Assembly: GCA_905116865.2 (NCBI GenBank) | Contig: CAJHNH020002530.1 | Coordinates: forward strand, 30,001 to 94,000 | Reading direction: 5' to 3' | Length of the DNA stretch: 64,000 nt | Source: Candidula unifasciata | Lineage: Eukaryota; Mollusca; Gastropoda; Stylommatophora; Geomitridae | In this document: in pieces, positions 40,105 through 49,344 of the stretch | Numbering within the stretch: position 1 is the stretch's first letter | How the letters are laid out: the number at the start of each line of letters is the position of its first letter | Notes under the pieces: model-generated | Seen by the model: only the letters and a program-made list of their open reading frames with translations | What the model was told of the DNA's origin: nothing | Databases searched by the model: none | Position numbers and translations under genes: made by a program

Positions 40105-40300
40105 AATTAGTTAGTTAGTTGACAGATTATCCATATTTCAAATCTAACCATTAAGTCTATAAGTGCTCGGATCCCCTCCTTAGTAAATCCCGCAGCGTGT
40201 AACGGCTCACGACACCAGTTTTGTGTTGGTTTCTTATTCTTCTTAAGCTTCCTGCATAGTGTTGTTGTCTGGCCACACCCCTTTTAACAGGAGATGTTTG
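40105..40300 (-). mobile_element. Non-LTR fragment, minus strand
   Basis: 'aagtgctcggatcccctcct' and 'cgcagcgtgtaacggctcac' match 24830-24880. Confidence 0.6.
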
Positions 40301-40467
40301 TATACTTGTTCTATATAATGTAAAAGATGTATAAAATGTACACAGTTACATTAGTTCCAGAACTTTTTTACCCTGCCATTGTTTTTATTTCTTATTTACT
40401 GTGGGTTTTTTTTTTGTGTGTGTGTGTTTATAATTTATGTTTTTGTGGCTAAGAGTGCGGATGGTCG

Positions 40468-41095
40468 TTACGTCACATAGGCCGTAAGTCATGTAAGTCG
40501 CATAAGTCATGTAAGTCGCATCGACTGTAAGTCGCATAGGTCGTAAGTCATGTAAGTCGCATAGGTCGTAAGTTGTGTAAGTTGCATCGACTGTAAGTCG
40601 CATAGGTCGTAAGTCGTGTGAGTCGCATAGGTTGTAAGTTGTGTAAGTTGCATCAACTGTAAGTCGCATAGGTCGTAAGTCGTGTAAGTCGCATGGGTCG
40701 TAAGTTGTGTAAGTTGCATCGACTGTAAGTCGCATAGGTCGTAAGTCGTGTGAGTCGCATAGGTTGTAAGTTGTGTAAGTTGCATCAACTGTAAGTCGCA
40801 TAGGTCGTAAGTCGTGTAAGTCGCATGGGTCGTAAGTTGTGTAAGTTGCATCGACTGTAAGTCGCATAGGTCGTAAGTCGTGTAAGTCGCATAGGTTGTA
40901 AGTTGTGTAAGTTGCATCGACTGTAAGTCGCATAGGTCGTAAGTCGTGTAAGTCGCATAGGTCGTAAGTTGTGTAAGTTGCATCGACTGTAAGTCGCATA
41001 GGTCGTAAGTCGTGTAAGTCGCATAGGTTGTAAGTTGCATAGGTCGTAAGTCGTGTGAGTCGCATAGGTTGTAAGTTGCATAGGTCATAAGTCAA
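40468..41095. repeat. Minisatellite with 66-bp higher-order unit
   Basis: Sub-units gtaagtcgcataggtc, gtaagtcgtgtaagtcgcat and gtaagttgtgtaagttgcat combine into a 66-bp unit, repeated about eight times. 66 is a multiple of three, so long minus-strand frames stay open. Confidence 0.95.
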
Positions 41096-41445
41096 GCCTT
41101 TCTAACCCCCAATGGAGCATAGGCCCTCAGTTGACTCATGCCAAGTCATTCTATTTTCTTCTATCCCATGCAGCTCTTCCCATGACCTCCTCATCTTTTC
41201 AACTTCACTTCTAGCTCCCCTCTGTATGTGTTTGTTCCTTATTTCTATGTCTCTGTGGGTTCCGTGCAAAGACATTCTAGTTATATGCTCTCAGATTTTC
41301 TCAACGTGTGTCCTATCCAACACCAGCGTCTTTTCCTCACCTCTTGGTCCACTAGAATTTGCTTCCTTTGCTCCGAAAAACTGGACATTAGTGATTCTGT
41401 CATACCATTTAATTTCCTCTGTTCTGCCCAGACACCAGTTAATGA
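41096..41445 (-). mobile_element. Non-LTR reverse transcriptase tail, minus strand
   Basis: Reverse of the element at 25480-25775 ('ccaatggagcataggccctc', 'ctgtgggttccgtgcaaaga'). Confidence 0.7.
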
Positions 41446-41456
41446 TTGTTGATTAG

Positions 41457-41745
41457 TTAGTTAGTCTTTCCTCTTGTGTCGAGTGCGGCACATAGGGCAG
41501 AGGTCATGACTCTCCATGCATGGCGGTTCGTTGCAATCTGTTGTAGGTCTTGGATGTTTGAGTGGCCTATGAGTGAGCCTTCCCTGATGATAGTTCTACG
41601 TAGAGTTTCCCTTGGTCTTCCACGAGATCTTTTCCCCTGTGGTGTCCAAATGAGGGCTTGGTAAGGAAGTCTTGATTTATCCATTCTAAGGGCGTGGTCG
41701 ACATAGTTCCAGCGGCGTTTTCGTATAAAATTAGACACATACTCT
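41457..41745 (-). mobile_element. Non-LTR reverse transcriptase tail, minus strand, open frame
   Basis: RKRRWNYVDHALRMDKSRLP, ALIWTPQGKRSRGRPRETLR, RHAWRVMTSALCAALDTRGK: RRWxxVxHxLRM...GxRxRGRPxxTxRR tail. Ends at a (TTAG)n stretch near 41450. Confidence 0.75.
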
Positions 41746-41894
41746 TGCCTGCATTCTTGCCTTATTTGTGTATTGGTTCGGAAATCTGACCATTTGAAAT
41801 TTGATTGCTTTAGTTAAATAAAATAGTAAGTTAATATACTTAAATCTGGGCATCCTAAATGCTACACAGGTGCATATAGAATCAGTAGCATTTA

Positions 41895-42075
41895 ACTACA
41901 TTTTGAGTTGAGTTGAGTTGAGAATTGACATCACAGCACTCAGAGCATTCTCATACGTGCTGTGTCCTTATTTCCAGCAGCCAGCGCAGAGTTCCAATAC
42001 TGAAGGTACTGGTCACAGTCTGGGTATATGCCGTCCGTCTTGCCTTTCCTCTGAGTGTAGTGAGCCGCCCAGCAT
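41895..42075 (-). mobile_element. RNase H non-LTR family tail, minus strand
   Basis: 'tgacatcacagcactcagag', 'ccagcagccagcgcagagtt', 'gtcttgcctttcctctgagt'; starts with (GAGTT)n. Faces the copy at 42145. Confidence 0.7.
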
Positions 42076-42144
42076 GCACTGGATTGCAAGTTATTCCTCC
42101 CAACAACGCTTAACGGCAGAAGTGGTTATGATGATGATGATGAA

Positions 42145-42365
42145 TATACAAATAGATCATTGCGGGCTGAGGAGAATGGTGCTGGGAGGAGTTACCGTGG
42201 GATCTGGCCAACACTCCGCACTCAGGGAAAAGGCGAGGCGAATGTACAATCAGACAACTACTTGTGCATAAAATTGGAATTCTTCATCTGCTGCTGAAAA
42301 TGGGGACAGATCACTTATGGGAGAGTCCCGAGTTGGCTATGATGTCGATTCTTGGTTCAGCATTC
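42145..42365 (+). mobile_element. RNase H non-LTR family tail
   Basis: GVTVGSGQHSALREKARR, then a decayed end near 42350. Inverted relative to 41895-42075. Confidence 0.7.
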
Positions 42366-42596
42366 TTCTTCTTCTTTTTCTGCGTTCATCCGAAGATGTA
42401 ATTGCGTTGTGTCCGTTTACAGCATGGCTGCGATATTTACACCTTTCGGCCAACACATCCGACTTCTGCAGGGCATTTTTTGACCAGGTTAGCCTTTCCG
42501 GGGTTCAGCATTCAGTGATGAATGTACACACTGTGTTAAATTGCCACTTTAATTAAATTGTACAGCATCAAGTAATCGTGTTGTTTATTTCTGTAG

Positions 42597-42756
42597 AAGC
42601 TGGAAGAAATGAACATTCCAGAAGATCACCAGGAGGAAAATCTGGAACGCCCTTGTGGAGTTCCATGAGGCCAACCATTTCTCTGACGCTGCTCAAGCTT
42701 TGGGTCGATCCTCCAGCCTAACCTCCGCAGATTCTTCCATTCTTCTCACGACTCAG
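42597..42756 (+). CDS. p53: p53-family gene, exon 9 (second half of SAM domain), one-base frame break
   Basis: Acceptor 'tttatttctgtag' with a second AG three bases on (tagaag, a NAGNAG site that may add or drop Lys); donor 'gactcag|gtattt'. Up to 42635 the frame is KLEEMNIPEDHQE; from 42637 the next frame gives KIWNALVEFHEANHFSDAAQ then ALGRSSSLTSADSSILLTTQ, both clearly SAM and post-SAM sequence. An extra G in 'caggaggaaaa' (42633-42636) separates them. As read, TGA follows at 42666-42668. The exon is 160 nt; 159 would restore phase with exon 10. Probably a base-call or assembly error, but a true frameshift allele is possible. Confidence 0.85.
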
Positions 42757-42854
42757 GTATTTGTACATCCCCTGTTTGTAATATTTGTTTATGTTTTTAC
42801 TGTTTTACCTATAGAAGTTCCCCATGCTGGACCGCTGGTAATTTGTAACTATCA

Positions 42855-43155
42855 GATAAGTAAAGTAAAAAATGTGTTAAGATTCCTTTTCATGGCTTTA
42901 GGCACATCGGGCATATGAGAAGAGCAACCATATTTTTACAGACCAATCGGCACTAGGTGGGTAATGTGGTCAGCATTACGCCGGCTGTCTTTACTTCCCC
43001 AGGACATACACCCTGTTACTCATTTTAGGCTGGGTCGACCTGCAGCGCCCCATACCGTGATAAAAATCCACTCGGCCAGCAGTCGGTTTTGATCGCTGTA
43101 TGTTGGACTTACAATTCAGACTCGCAACGCCTAAGCCACGGATGCCACAACTATC
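42855..43155 (-). mobile_element. S-alpha-type SINE, inverted
   Basis: 'aggcacatcgggcatatgag', 'gtaatgtggtcagcattacg', 'gtcggttttgatcgctgtat'. Same subtype as 32960-33245. Confidence 0.7.
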
Positions 43156-43244
43156 AGGTGCCTTAATATAACTGTATGTACGTATGCATATGTGTGTGTG
43201 TGTGTCTGTATTTCTTGGTGTATTAGATTTAATTCCACAGGAAT

Positions 43245-43800
43245 CGCCGTGGTGTAGCGGCTAGGCATTCACCTGCGATCGGAGGGTCATTGCTTTTGTG
43301 TACTGACAGAGCGTGACTTCTTTCCAAAAACAACCTTGGCTGCCTGATTGACCCAGCCTTGAGTGGGTACCAGGAACTTCTTCTTGTTCACCAGATGTAA
43401 ACTCTGGCGGAAAGTTCTGGTTGTTCATCCACTTTTGGACTGCAGTCCTATTCTAGAACTTGAGTGATGCGTGTGCATCCCTTTAACAGATCTGACTCAT
43501 TTGTATGCAGACTGCTGGTTCTTTGCCTCTCCAGCAGATGCACTCTGACTTCTAAGGAAGTTCCCAGTTAGTTGACTTTTACGACATGCTTTTGGGTAGG
43601 CAGTGGGTCTATTCTTTTTCCCCCCTAAAATATGGCCCCGGAACCGACACAGGGAGATACCAGGTACAAATCCTGGAAAGTAAAGGCGGTCGGTGTGATG
43701 CTGACCACATCACCCGTGCCATTTGGTCTGTAAAATACAGGTCTGGCCCTATATGCCTGAAAGTGTGGAAAGAATCCTTTACTATTAGATATTGCCTGGC
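43245..43800 (+). mobile_element. S-alpha SINE split by an R280 insertion
   Basis: Head 'cgccgtggtgtagcggctag' (box A) to 'gagtgggtaccagg' (43374), interrupted, then 'taccaggtacaaatcctgga' (43658) through 'acaggtctggccctatatgc' to 'gaatcctttacta'. Confidence 0.8.
43375..43657 (-). mobile_element. R280 retroposon inserted in a SINE, complete, with target duplication
   Basis: 283 bp between two copies of taccagg (43368-43374 and 43658-43664). Read on the minus strand it starts 'tctccctgtgtcggttccgg' and ends in a short GAA tail (plus: aacttcttcttgttc). This defines both ends of R280 and its retroposon-like character. Confidence 0.85.
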
Positions 43801-43944
43801 TTCGCCCGGGATAGTGAAAGAAAGTCTTATTCTACTGTCCTCTACCTCATCTTGGTCTCCGTCATTGCCCTTTATGTAGGCCTAGTGGAAATAGGGGTCT
43901 GACTGAAACCATATATTTAATATTCTGTCTTCTAGTTTGTCTTT

Positions 43945-44210
43945 GGGAGTCGCCGTGGTCTAGCGGCTAGACATTCGCCTGCGGATCAGAAGGTCGTGGG
44001 TTTGCTCCCTGGCGGAACTGGAAATTTTTTTTAATGACCTGGTCGACCCAGCCTTGTGGGGGTACTAGGTGCCGCCCTGGGAAGTAAAGGTGGCCGTCGT
44101 GATGCTGACCACATTACCCATCTTGTACCATTGGTCTATAAAATATAGGTCTAACCCAATACACCTAAAAGGCGTTTTAAAGGCTCCTTTACTTTATCTT
44201 TGTCTCCACC
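43945..44210 (+). mobile_element. S-alpha tRNA-like SINE, complete reference copy
   Basis: Head 'gtcgccgtggtctagcggct' (box A tggtctagcgg), 'gtgggtttgctccctgg' (box B decayed), body 'gtaaaggtggccgtcgtgat', 'ggtctataaaatataggtct', end 'ctcctttactttatcttt'. Confidence 0.8.
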
Positions 44211-44714
44211 GCTGTCGTATCTTTAGTCATTACCACTAAGTGCACCCGAGGCATCCCCTATAGCACTAACATTGGTTTTTAACAGTTTGGGGGACCAGAA
44301 ATGTATTATCCCCGGCACATATAGATATGTGGTTTCAAGGAAGATAACAACAAAGTATAATTTTTTTTAAATTACTTTTTCAAGGGAAGTAATAGACAAA
44401 AATATTCAAAGGGATATAACACAAGTCAAAAATAAAATTAATTAATTAAGTTAAATTAAACATTGTAGTCATAATTGCAAATGAAAATTTAACTAGCAAT
44501 CTGTTCCTCCATTCCTTTTTGTCCTGTTGTGCCATTATATGTCATATAGGGTGTGCATTCTACCCCTTTATTCCTTTTTGTCCTGTGCAGTCTCTTTGAC
44601 ATCATGGATGAAATACTTCATTTTCTTCTTCTTTGTGTTCATCAACTTTAAACTCTGGAGAAATGTCAATCTCTCACTCCTCACCCTCCCTGTCATGTAT
44701 ACGACCCTTACGTC
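44211..44714. other. No feature recognised
   Basis: AT-rich intron 9 sequence. Confidence 0.4.
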
Positions 44715-45275
44715 CTTCTTAGGACGTAATTTTTTGTTATTTGAAGCCCCACTCTGACTTTTGCCAGGGGCTGCAATATAGGCAGGTCATCATTATGGCC
44801 AAATGTCTGAACGCGGTTTCTGGGACCTCTCCACGGTGATCCTCATCCGCATGGTGGCACTTTGTGTCATTGGGTGTTTATCGCTTGTATGATGTCCTGG
44901 TGGGGTAGAAAGTCAGTCAGTCCCCCTTTAGAATAGTAATAGTCGTCCCCATGTGGGATGCAATTTTGTGTTATTTTAAACCCCACCCTGGCTTTTGTTA
45001 TTTTAAACCCCACCCTGGCTTTTGTTATTTTAAACCCCACCCTGGCTTTTGTTATTTTAAACCCCACCCTGGCTTTTGTTATTTTAAACCCCACCCTGGC
45101 TTTTGTTATTTTAAACCCCACCCTGGCTTTTGCCCGGGTCCCTGAATATATCCGGGGCATAAAAATTGCCTTATGGCTAAAAGGGGTTTCTGGGACCTCT
45201 GCAAGGGTGATCCTCATCCGCATGGTGGCACTTTGTGTTACGGAGTGTTTATATCTTGTGTGATGTCCTGGGGGG
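44715..45275 (+). mobile_element. Two R220 copies with an internal 27-bp minisatellite
   Basis: R220 blocks at 44745-44900 and 45130-45270 (gtgatcctcatccgcatggt, tgatgtcctggtgggg). Between them, 44970-45130 holds six copies of a 27-bp unit (gttattttaaaccccaccct + ggctttt), which is an R220 segment amplified in place. Ends in a poly-G run (45271-45290). Confidence 0.8.
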
Positions 45276-45421
45276 GGGGGGGGGGGGGGGGTACATCTAC
45301 CTACCTACCTTCCCCCTTTCCACAATGGGACCCCTAAAACCCACACTAGGGTGTTGTAGAGACTTGATTCTTTTTATAAGTTTTTTTTTTTTTAAAGTTC
45401 GCGTTTGTTTTTTATTTTCAG

Positions 45422-45580
45422 CCCAGCTCGTGGGCGTCTTCCACCTCCCAGCAAAGTCAGCAGAGCATCTACAACCCTGGATACCTGGAGGTCACCCGCT
45501 ACACGTTCAAACACACAGTCTCCAGAAACAGAAACACTGGACCCGCTCCCCAGATTGTGCCTGAGGCTGGTGATGATTAG
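45422..45580 (+). CDS. p53: p53-family gene, exon 10 (C-terminal exon of the SAM isoform)
   Basis: Acceptor 'tttttattttcag'. 53 codons including TAG (45578-45580): PSSWASSTSQQSQQSIYNPG, YLEVTRYTFKHTVSRNRNTG, PAPQIVPEAGDD. The VTRYTFKHTVS strand resembles the segment after the SAM domain in p63 (a VRFTLRQTIS-like stretch), the transactivation-inhibitory region. Phase 0 matches exon 9 only once its extra base is discounted. Confidence 0.9.
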   Translation, partial: PSSWASSTSQQSQQSIYNPGYLEVTRYTFKHTVSRNRNTGPAPQIVPEAGDD

Positions 45581-46005
45581 ACCTGTTACATATTCCCCCC
45601 CCCCCCCCCCCCCCCTATCATTTTTTGGGGAGTAAAGTTAGACATCACTACCATCCTGGAAGATAGCCTGTCATTGAAAGAGGAAGACGCATGGTTTTCA
45701 GTGTGCCAAGTGTGAGAAGTTCTTCAGAAATGTCATCTCTGATGTGTATCCATGTTTTGGTTTTATGTGCCATGTCTGTCGGATAATGCACGCGGTGCAT
45801 GTGCTATTTTTCAACATGTTGCATCAATACTTTCAATGACACTGTTGTGATTTTTCCTTCTTGGGGAATTCATGTGGTAGTTTCCCAACCATAGTCTAGT
45901 GTGCTCATATATATTTTCATCTGGTCAGAGTATACTAAGAAATACCTGGCTTACCCAGTTGCCACTTGTACTGTCTGTTTAGGAAAGATATAAAATGAAC
46001 GAAAA
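45581..46005 (+). other. Probable 3' UTR of the SAM isoform
   Basis: Unique sequence downstream of the stop. A poly-C run (about 45595-45615) starts 15 bases after it. No canonical AATAAA noticed up to 46000, so the end of the transcript is not placed. Confidence 0.5.
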
Positions 46006-46009
46006 GTAG

Positions 46010-46125
46010 ATCAGTGAGCTTCACAATATAACAAACAAAATGTGAACATTGGGGCTATAGAGTCTTCATCAGCACGTAAATCAAACAAAACCACATGAAT
46101 ACACAGTCACCTTTACATAAAATCA
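46010..46125 (-). repeat. Interspersed repeat, inverted relative to 39078-39190
   Basis: 'tcagtgagcttcacaatata' and 'agtcttcatcagcacgtaaa'. Confidence 0.7.
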
Positions 46126-46482
46126 CTTAACTGAGTATCCAGAAGCAGCTGTTGCGTGCTTTCTTGTTGTTCACAGACAGCAGATGACCTGAAGTCTAGG
46201 ATACGGTTCATGCTTGCACACACAACTGTTAGGAAAACTCAACGGCGTATGGCCGCCATATATGCACATTGATTGTCAGAAAAACACAGGGTATTTACAA
46301 ACCCTCACACCCAAATTATGCAAGTAAAGTAATTCATACATCTCTCCTGGCTAACAGGAGATGAATGTTCCACCCTTCGCTCACTCCAACTGGTATAGCC
46401 ACGCTCTCACAGACAGCTTGAACTAGCCGCCACTACACCTGCAAGTGTGCAAGGGGTAACTATATCCTAGATACTAGGTCGT
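46126..46482. other. No feature recognised
   Basis: Unassigned downstream sequence; no frame of note. Confidence 0.4.
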
Positions 46483-46784
46483 GTGCTGTCTGCGCAGTTA
46501 GAAACAAGAAAGCAGCCACTGTGCTGTCTGCGCAGTTAGAAACAAGAAAGCAGCCACTGTGCTGTCTGCGCAGTTAGAAACAAGAAAGCAGCCACTGTGC
46601 TGTCTGCGCAGTTAGAAACAAGAAAGCAGCCACTGTGCTGTCTGCGCAGTTAGAAACAAGAAAGCAGCCACTGTGCTGTCTGCGCAGTTAGAAACAAGAA
46701 AGCAGCCACTGTGCTGTCTGCGCAGTTAGAAACAAGAAAGCAGCCACTGTGCTGTCTGCGCAGTTAGAAACAAGAAAGCAGCCA
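46483..46784. repeat. Minisatellite, 38 bp unit, 8 nearly identical copies
   Basis: gtgctgtctgcgcagttaga + aacaagaaagcagccact. Almost no variation between copies. Confidence 0.97.
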
Positions 46785-46899
46785 CGTTGATGTCTTGTCT
46801 GTGTATTTAGTGGGTTAAAAGTTTCAAGTGATGGTTTCTCCTCCCCCGTGTCTGCTGAAGAACCTAGTAGAACTGGGTGAGTTAACTCTCAAATGATTC

Positions 46900-46990
46900 A
46901 CTTCCCCGTTTGGGTTCCAGGCCCCATTTGGTGGGGGGGTGGGGGGGTGCGCTCAGCACCTTAACAAGCATGTTGTGGAATCTGGCTAAT
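46900..46990 (+). mobile_element. R280 5' fragment
   Basis: 'gtttgggttccaggccccat' and 'aacaagcatgttgtggaatc'. Confidence 0.55.
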
Positions 46991-47514
46991 TAAAAATTTG
47001 CTAAAATCAGATGTGTTGGGTCAAAAGAGGGAATCACTCAGATATCACAGCCTAGCTGTAAAACACAACATAACTATAATTCAATCTGACAGCATTATCC
47101 CCACAGGTTGCGAATGTTGCTTCTGTATGTTGAGCGTATGGCTTAAGTCAACTGACACATCCTTAGTCATTGTCTCTATGTACTAGCAAATATCAGAATA
47201 GCACGTACTTCGTAAACATACAGAATAGCGTCTATTTTTAACATATCTTTTGTGTTCAGCTGCCAAAACGAAAACAGTGTACGCCAAATGTTTCAGAAAT
47301 TACAATTGCCAAAATGTCGCATTTTAGTGCGTTGTCTGTCAGTTTCATAAAGTTTACCATGTATTTTCTGCAGTTTTTCAAAGTTTTATCTGTACATGAC
47401 CAGTCAGTTTTTAATCACTTTTCATACATTAACTGCCAAATTCTAAACATCTTACATTGATTAATAATTTTTTTTTTTTTTTTTAATGTGCCAGACCTTT
47501 TTTTTTCTGTCATT
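46991..47514. other. No feature recognised
   Basis: AT-rich; poly-T at 47468-47485. Confidence 0.4.
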
Positions 47515-48325
47515 GTCTTAAAACTTAATTGTCTGTTTCTCAGAATGTATTTCTGTAATCTCTCTTGTTTCTCAAAATGTATTGTCTGTAATCTGTCTGT
47601 TTCACAAAATGAATTGTCTGTAATTTGTCTGCTTCTGAAAACATATTGTCTGTAATCTGTCTGTTTTTTCAAAAACATATTGTCTGTAATCTCTCTTGTT
47701 TCTCAAAATGTATTGTCTGTAATTTCTGTGTGTCTCATAACTTAATTGTCTGTTTCTCAAAACTTATTGTCTGTAATCTGTATGTTTCCTAAAACCTGTA
47801 TGTTATCTGTATGTTTCTCAAAGTTAATTGTATGTTATCTGTTAGTCTTGCAAAGTTTATTATATGTTATTTGGTAATCTCTCAAAGTTTTTTGTGTGTT
47901 ATCATAATCTATTAACCTCTCACACTGTTTTGTTTGTTATCTTTCAGTCTCTCACAGTTAACTTTATGTTATGTGCTTGTCTCTCACAGTTAACTTTTGT
48001 TATCTGTTTGTCACTCACAGTTAACTTTATGTTATGTGTTTGTCTCTCACAGTTAACTTTATGTTATCTGTTTGTCTCTCACAGTTAACTTTATGTTATC
48101 TTTCAGTCTCTCACAGTTAACTTTATGTTATCTGTTTGTCTCTCACAGTTAACTTTGTTATCTGTTTGTCTCTCACAGTTAACTTTATGTTATCTGTTTG
48201 TCTCTCACAGTTTACTTTATGTTATCTTTCAGTCTCTTACAGTTAACTTTATGTTATCTTTCAGTCTCTCACAGTTAACTTTATGTTATCTGTTTGTCTC
48301 TCACAGTTAACTTTATGTTATTTGC
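47515..48325. repeat. Minisatellite, about 32 bp unit, two phases
   Basis: First 'attgtctgtaatctgtctgt' units (47515-47860), then tctctcacagttaactttat + gttatctgtttg units (47930-48325). The second group repeats 'tctctcacag', an acceptor-like string. Confidence 0.9.
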
Positions 48326-48339
48326 TAATCACTTTTATT

Positions 48340-48680
48340 TTATTTTATCTACCAGTGTCTCAAAGACTTCTGTAAATTGTTTCTGAACGTATGATATAAT
48401 TTGAGCTGGTCTCCCATTTGTATGGTTATGTTTATACAAACATACATCAGCTTATGCAACCAAGACAGATGTTCATCATCAAGTGCCTTGCCAGTTGGCT
48501 TGGGTGAGCATGTTGCAGAACACAGTAGCGCCCCCATGCAATGTACGAATCACTTTACTCAGATCACTCCAGGCCATTGATGCAAGAGTGTCTTTGTCGT
48601 ATTCTGACATAACGTATGCTTTCTGCTGCAAGCAATACCCTAAGCAGCTGACCACGTATGGTTGACTGTTGTCCATATGT
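48340..48680 (-). other. Unassigned minus-strand open frames
   Basis: Minus frame 48676-48479 reads QPYVVSCLGYCLQQKAYVMS then EYDKDTLASMAWSDLSKVIR and TLHGGATVFCNMLTQANWQG. Non-repetitive and protein-like in composition, with an acceptor-like 'gtattgcttgcag' at about 48639 on the minus strand. No family recognised and no partner exon seen. Confidence 0.25.
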
Positions 48681-48839
48681 AGATTAGGGAGCTCAAAAAC
48701 AAAATGTATCTCAATAATTTAACTACATGTATATTTAGAGAGGCATTAGTATTGCTTTTTTTTTTTTTTTTAGTTCTGTATTTGTTTTTGTAGTTGTTGT
48801 ATGGTAAGTTGTTAATTGTTAGTGTTTTTTTTTTAGTGT

Positions 48840-49065
48840 GTGATTTTGATTAGAGTGTATGATCTTGTTAGGGCTTTTGATTAGAGTGTGTGATCTTGTT
48901 AGTGTTTTTGGTTAGAGTGTGTGATCACGTTGGTGTTTTTGATTAGAGTGTATGATCTTGTTAGTGCTTTTGATTAGAGTGTGTGATCTTGTTAGTGATT
49001 TTGATTGGAGAATGTGATCTTGTTAGTATTTTTGATTAGAGAATGTGATCTTGTTAGTGTTGTAA
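48840..49065. repeat. Minisatellite, about 31 bp unit, 7 copies
   Basis: 'gattagagtgtgtgatcttg' plus 'ttagtgttttt'. Confidence 0.9.
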
Positions 49066-49344
49066 TTAATGCATGTGTAAACTTATTATAACACTAGTGT
49101 TGTCATTAGAATGTGTAAATTTATTATAAATATAACACTGCAGTTTATAGTTAGGTTGTGAACTTGTTATAAATTTATTGTTAGCTTTATGAGAGTTTAA
49201 TATGTTACCGGTATAACATAACATGTGTGTTGTTGTTAGAAGTGGTGTGAACCTATTATAAATATAACATTAGTTTTTTTTTCTATGTTGTCGTGACAAG
49301 AGCAATCACTGTATGATACATTCTTATTGCCAACCCTGTGCTAC

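Larger units (their letters stand above)
6905..45580 (+). other. p53: p53/p63/p73-family gene, visible part (10 exons, two alternative 3' ends)
   Basis: Ten exons were joined by AG/GT sites and phase. The short route (exons 1-6 plus 7a) totals 1086 nt, exactly 362 codons including the stop. The long route (1-6 plus 7b, 8, 9, 10) totals 1654 nt, one base more than 551 codons, because of a single extra base in exon 9. Domain order is Ser/Pro-rich linker, p53 DNA-binding domain, NLS, tetramerisation domain, then either a basic tail or an acidic linker, SAM domain and p63-like tail. Known role of the family: tetrameric nuclear transcription factor in DNA-damage response and germline or epithelial quality control. 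The numbering here starts at the first visible exon; the acidic transactivation exons must lie upstream of the window. One gene making both p53-like and p63/p73-like proteins is known in bivalves and cephalopods, and the layout here fits that. Confidence 0.95.

Noticed and set aside
40385..41095. 236-codon minus frame with DLCDLHDLRPMRLTVDAT-type repeats
   Set aside because: 66-bp tandem repeat; no independent sign of coding.
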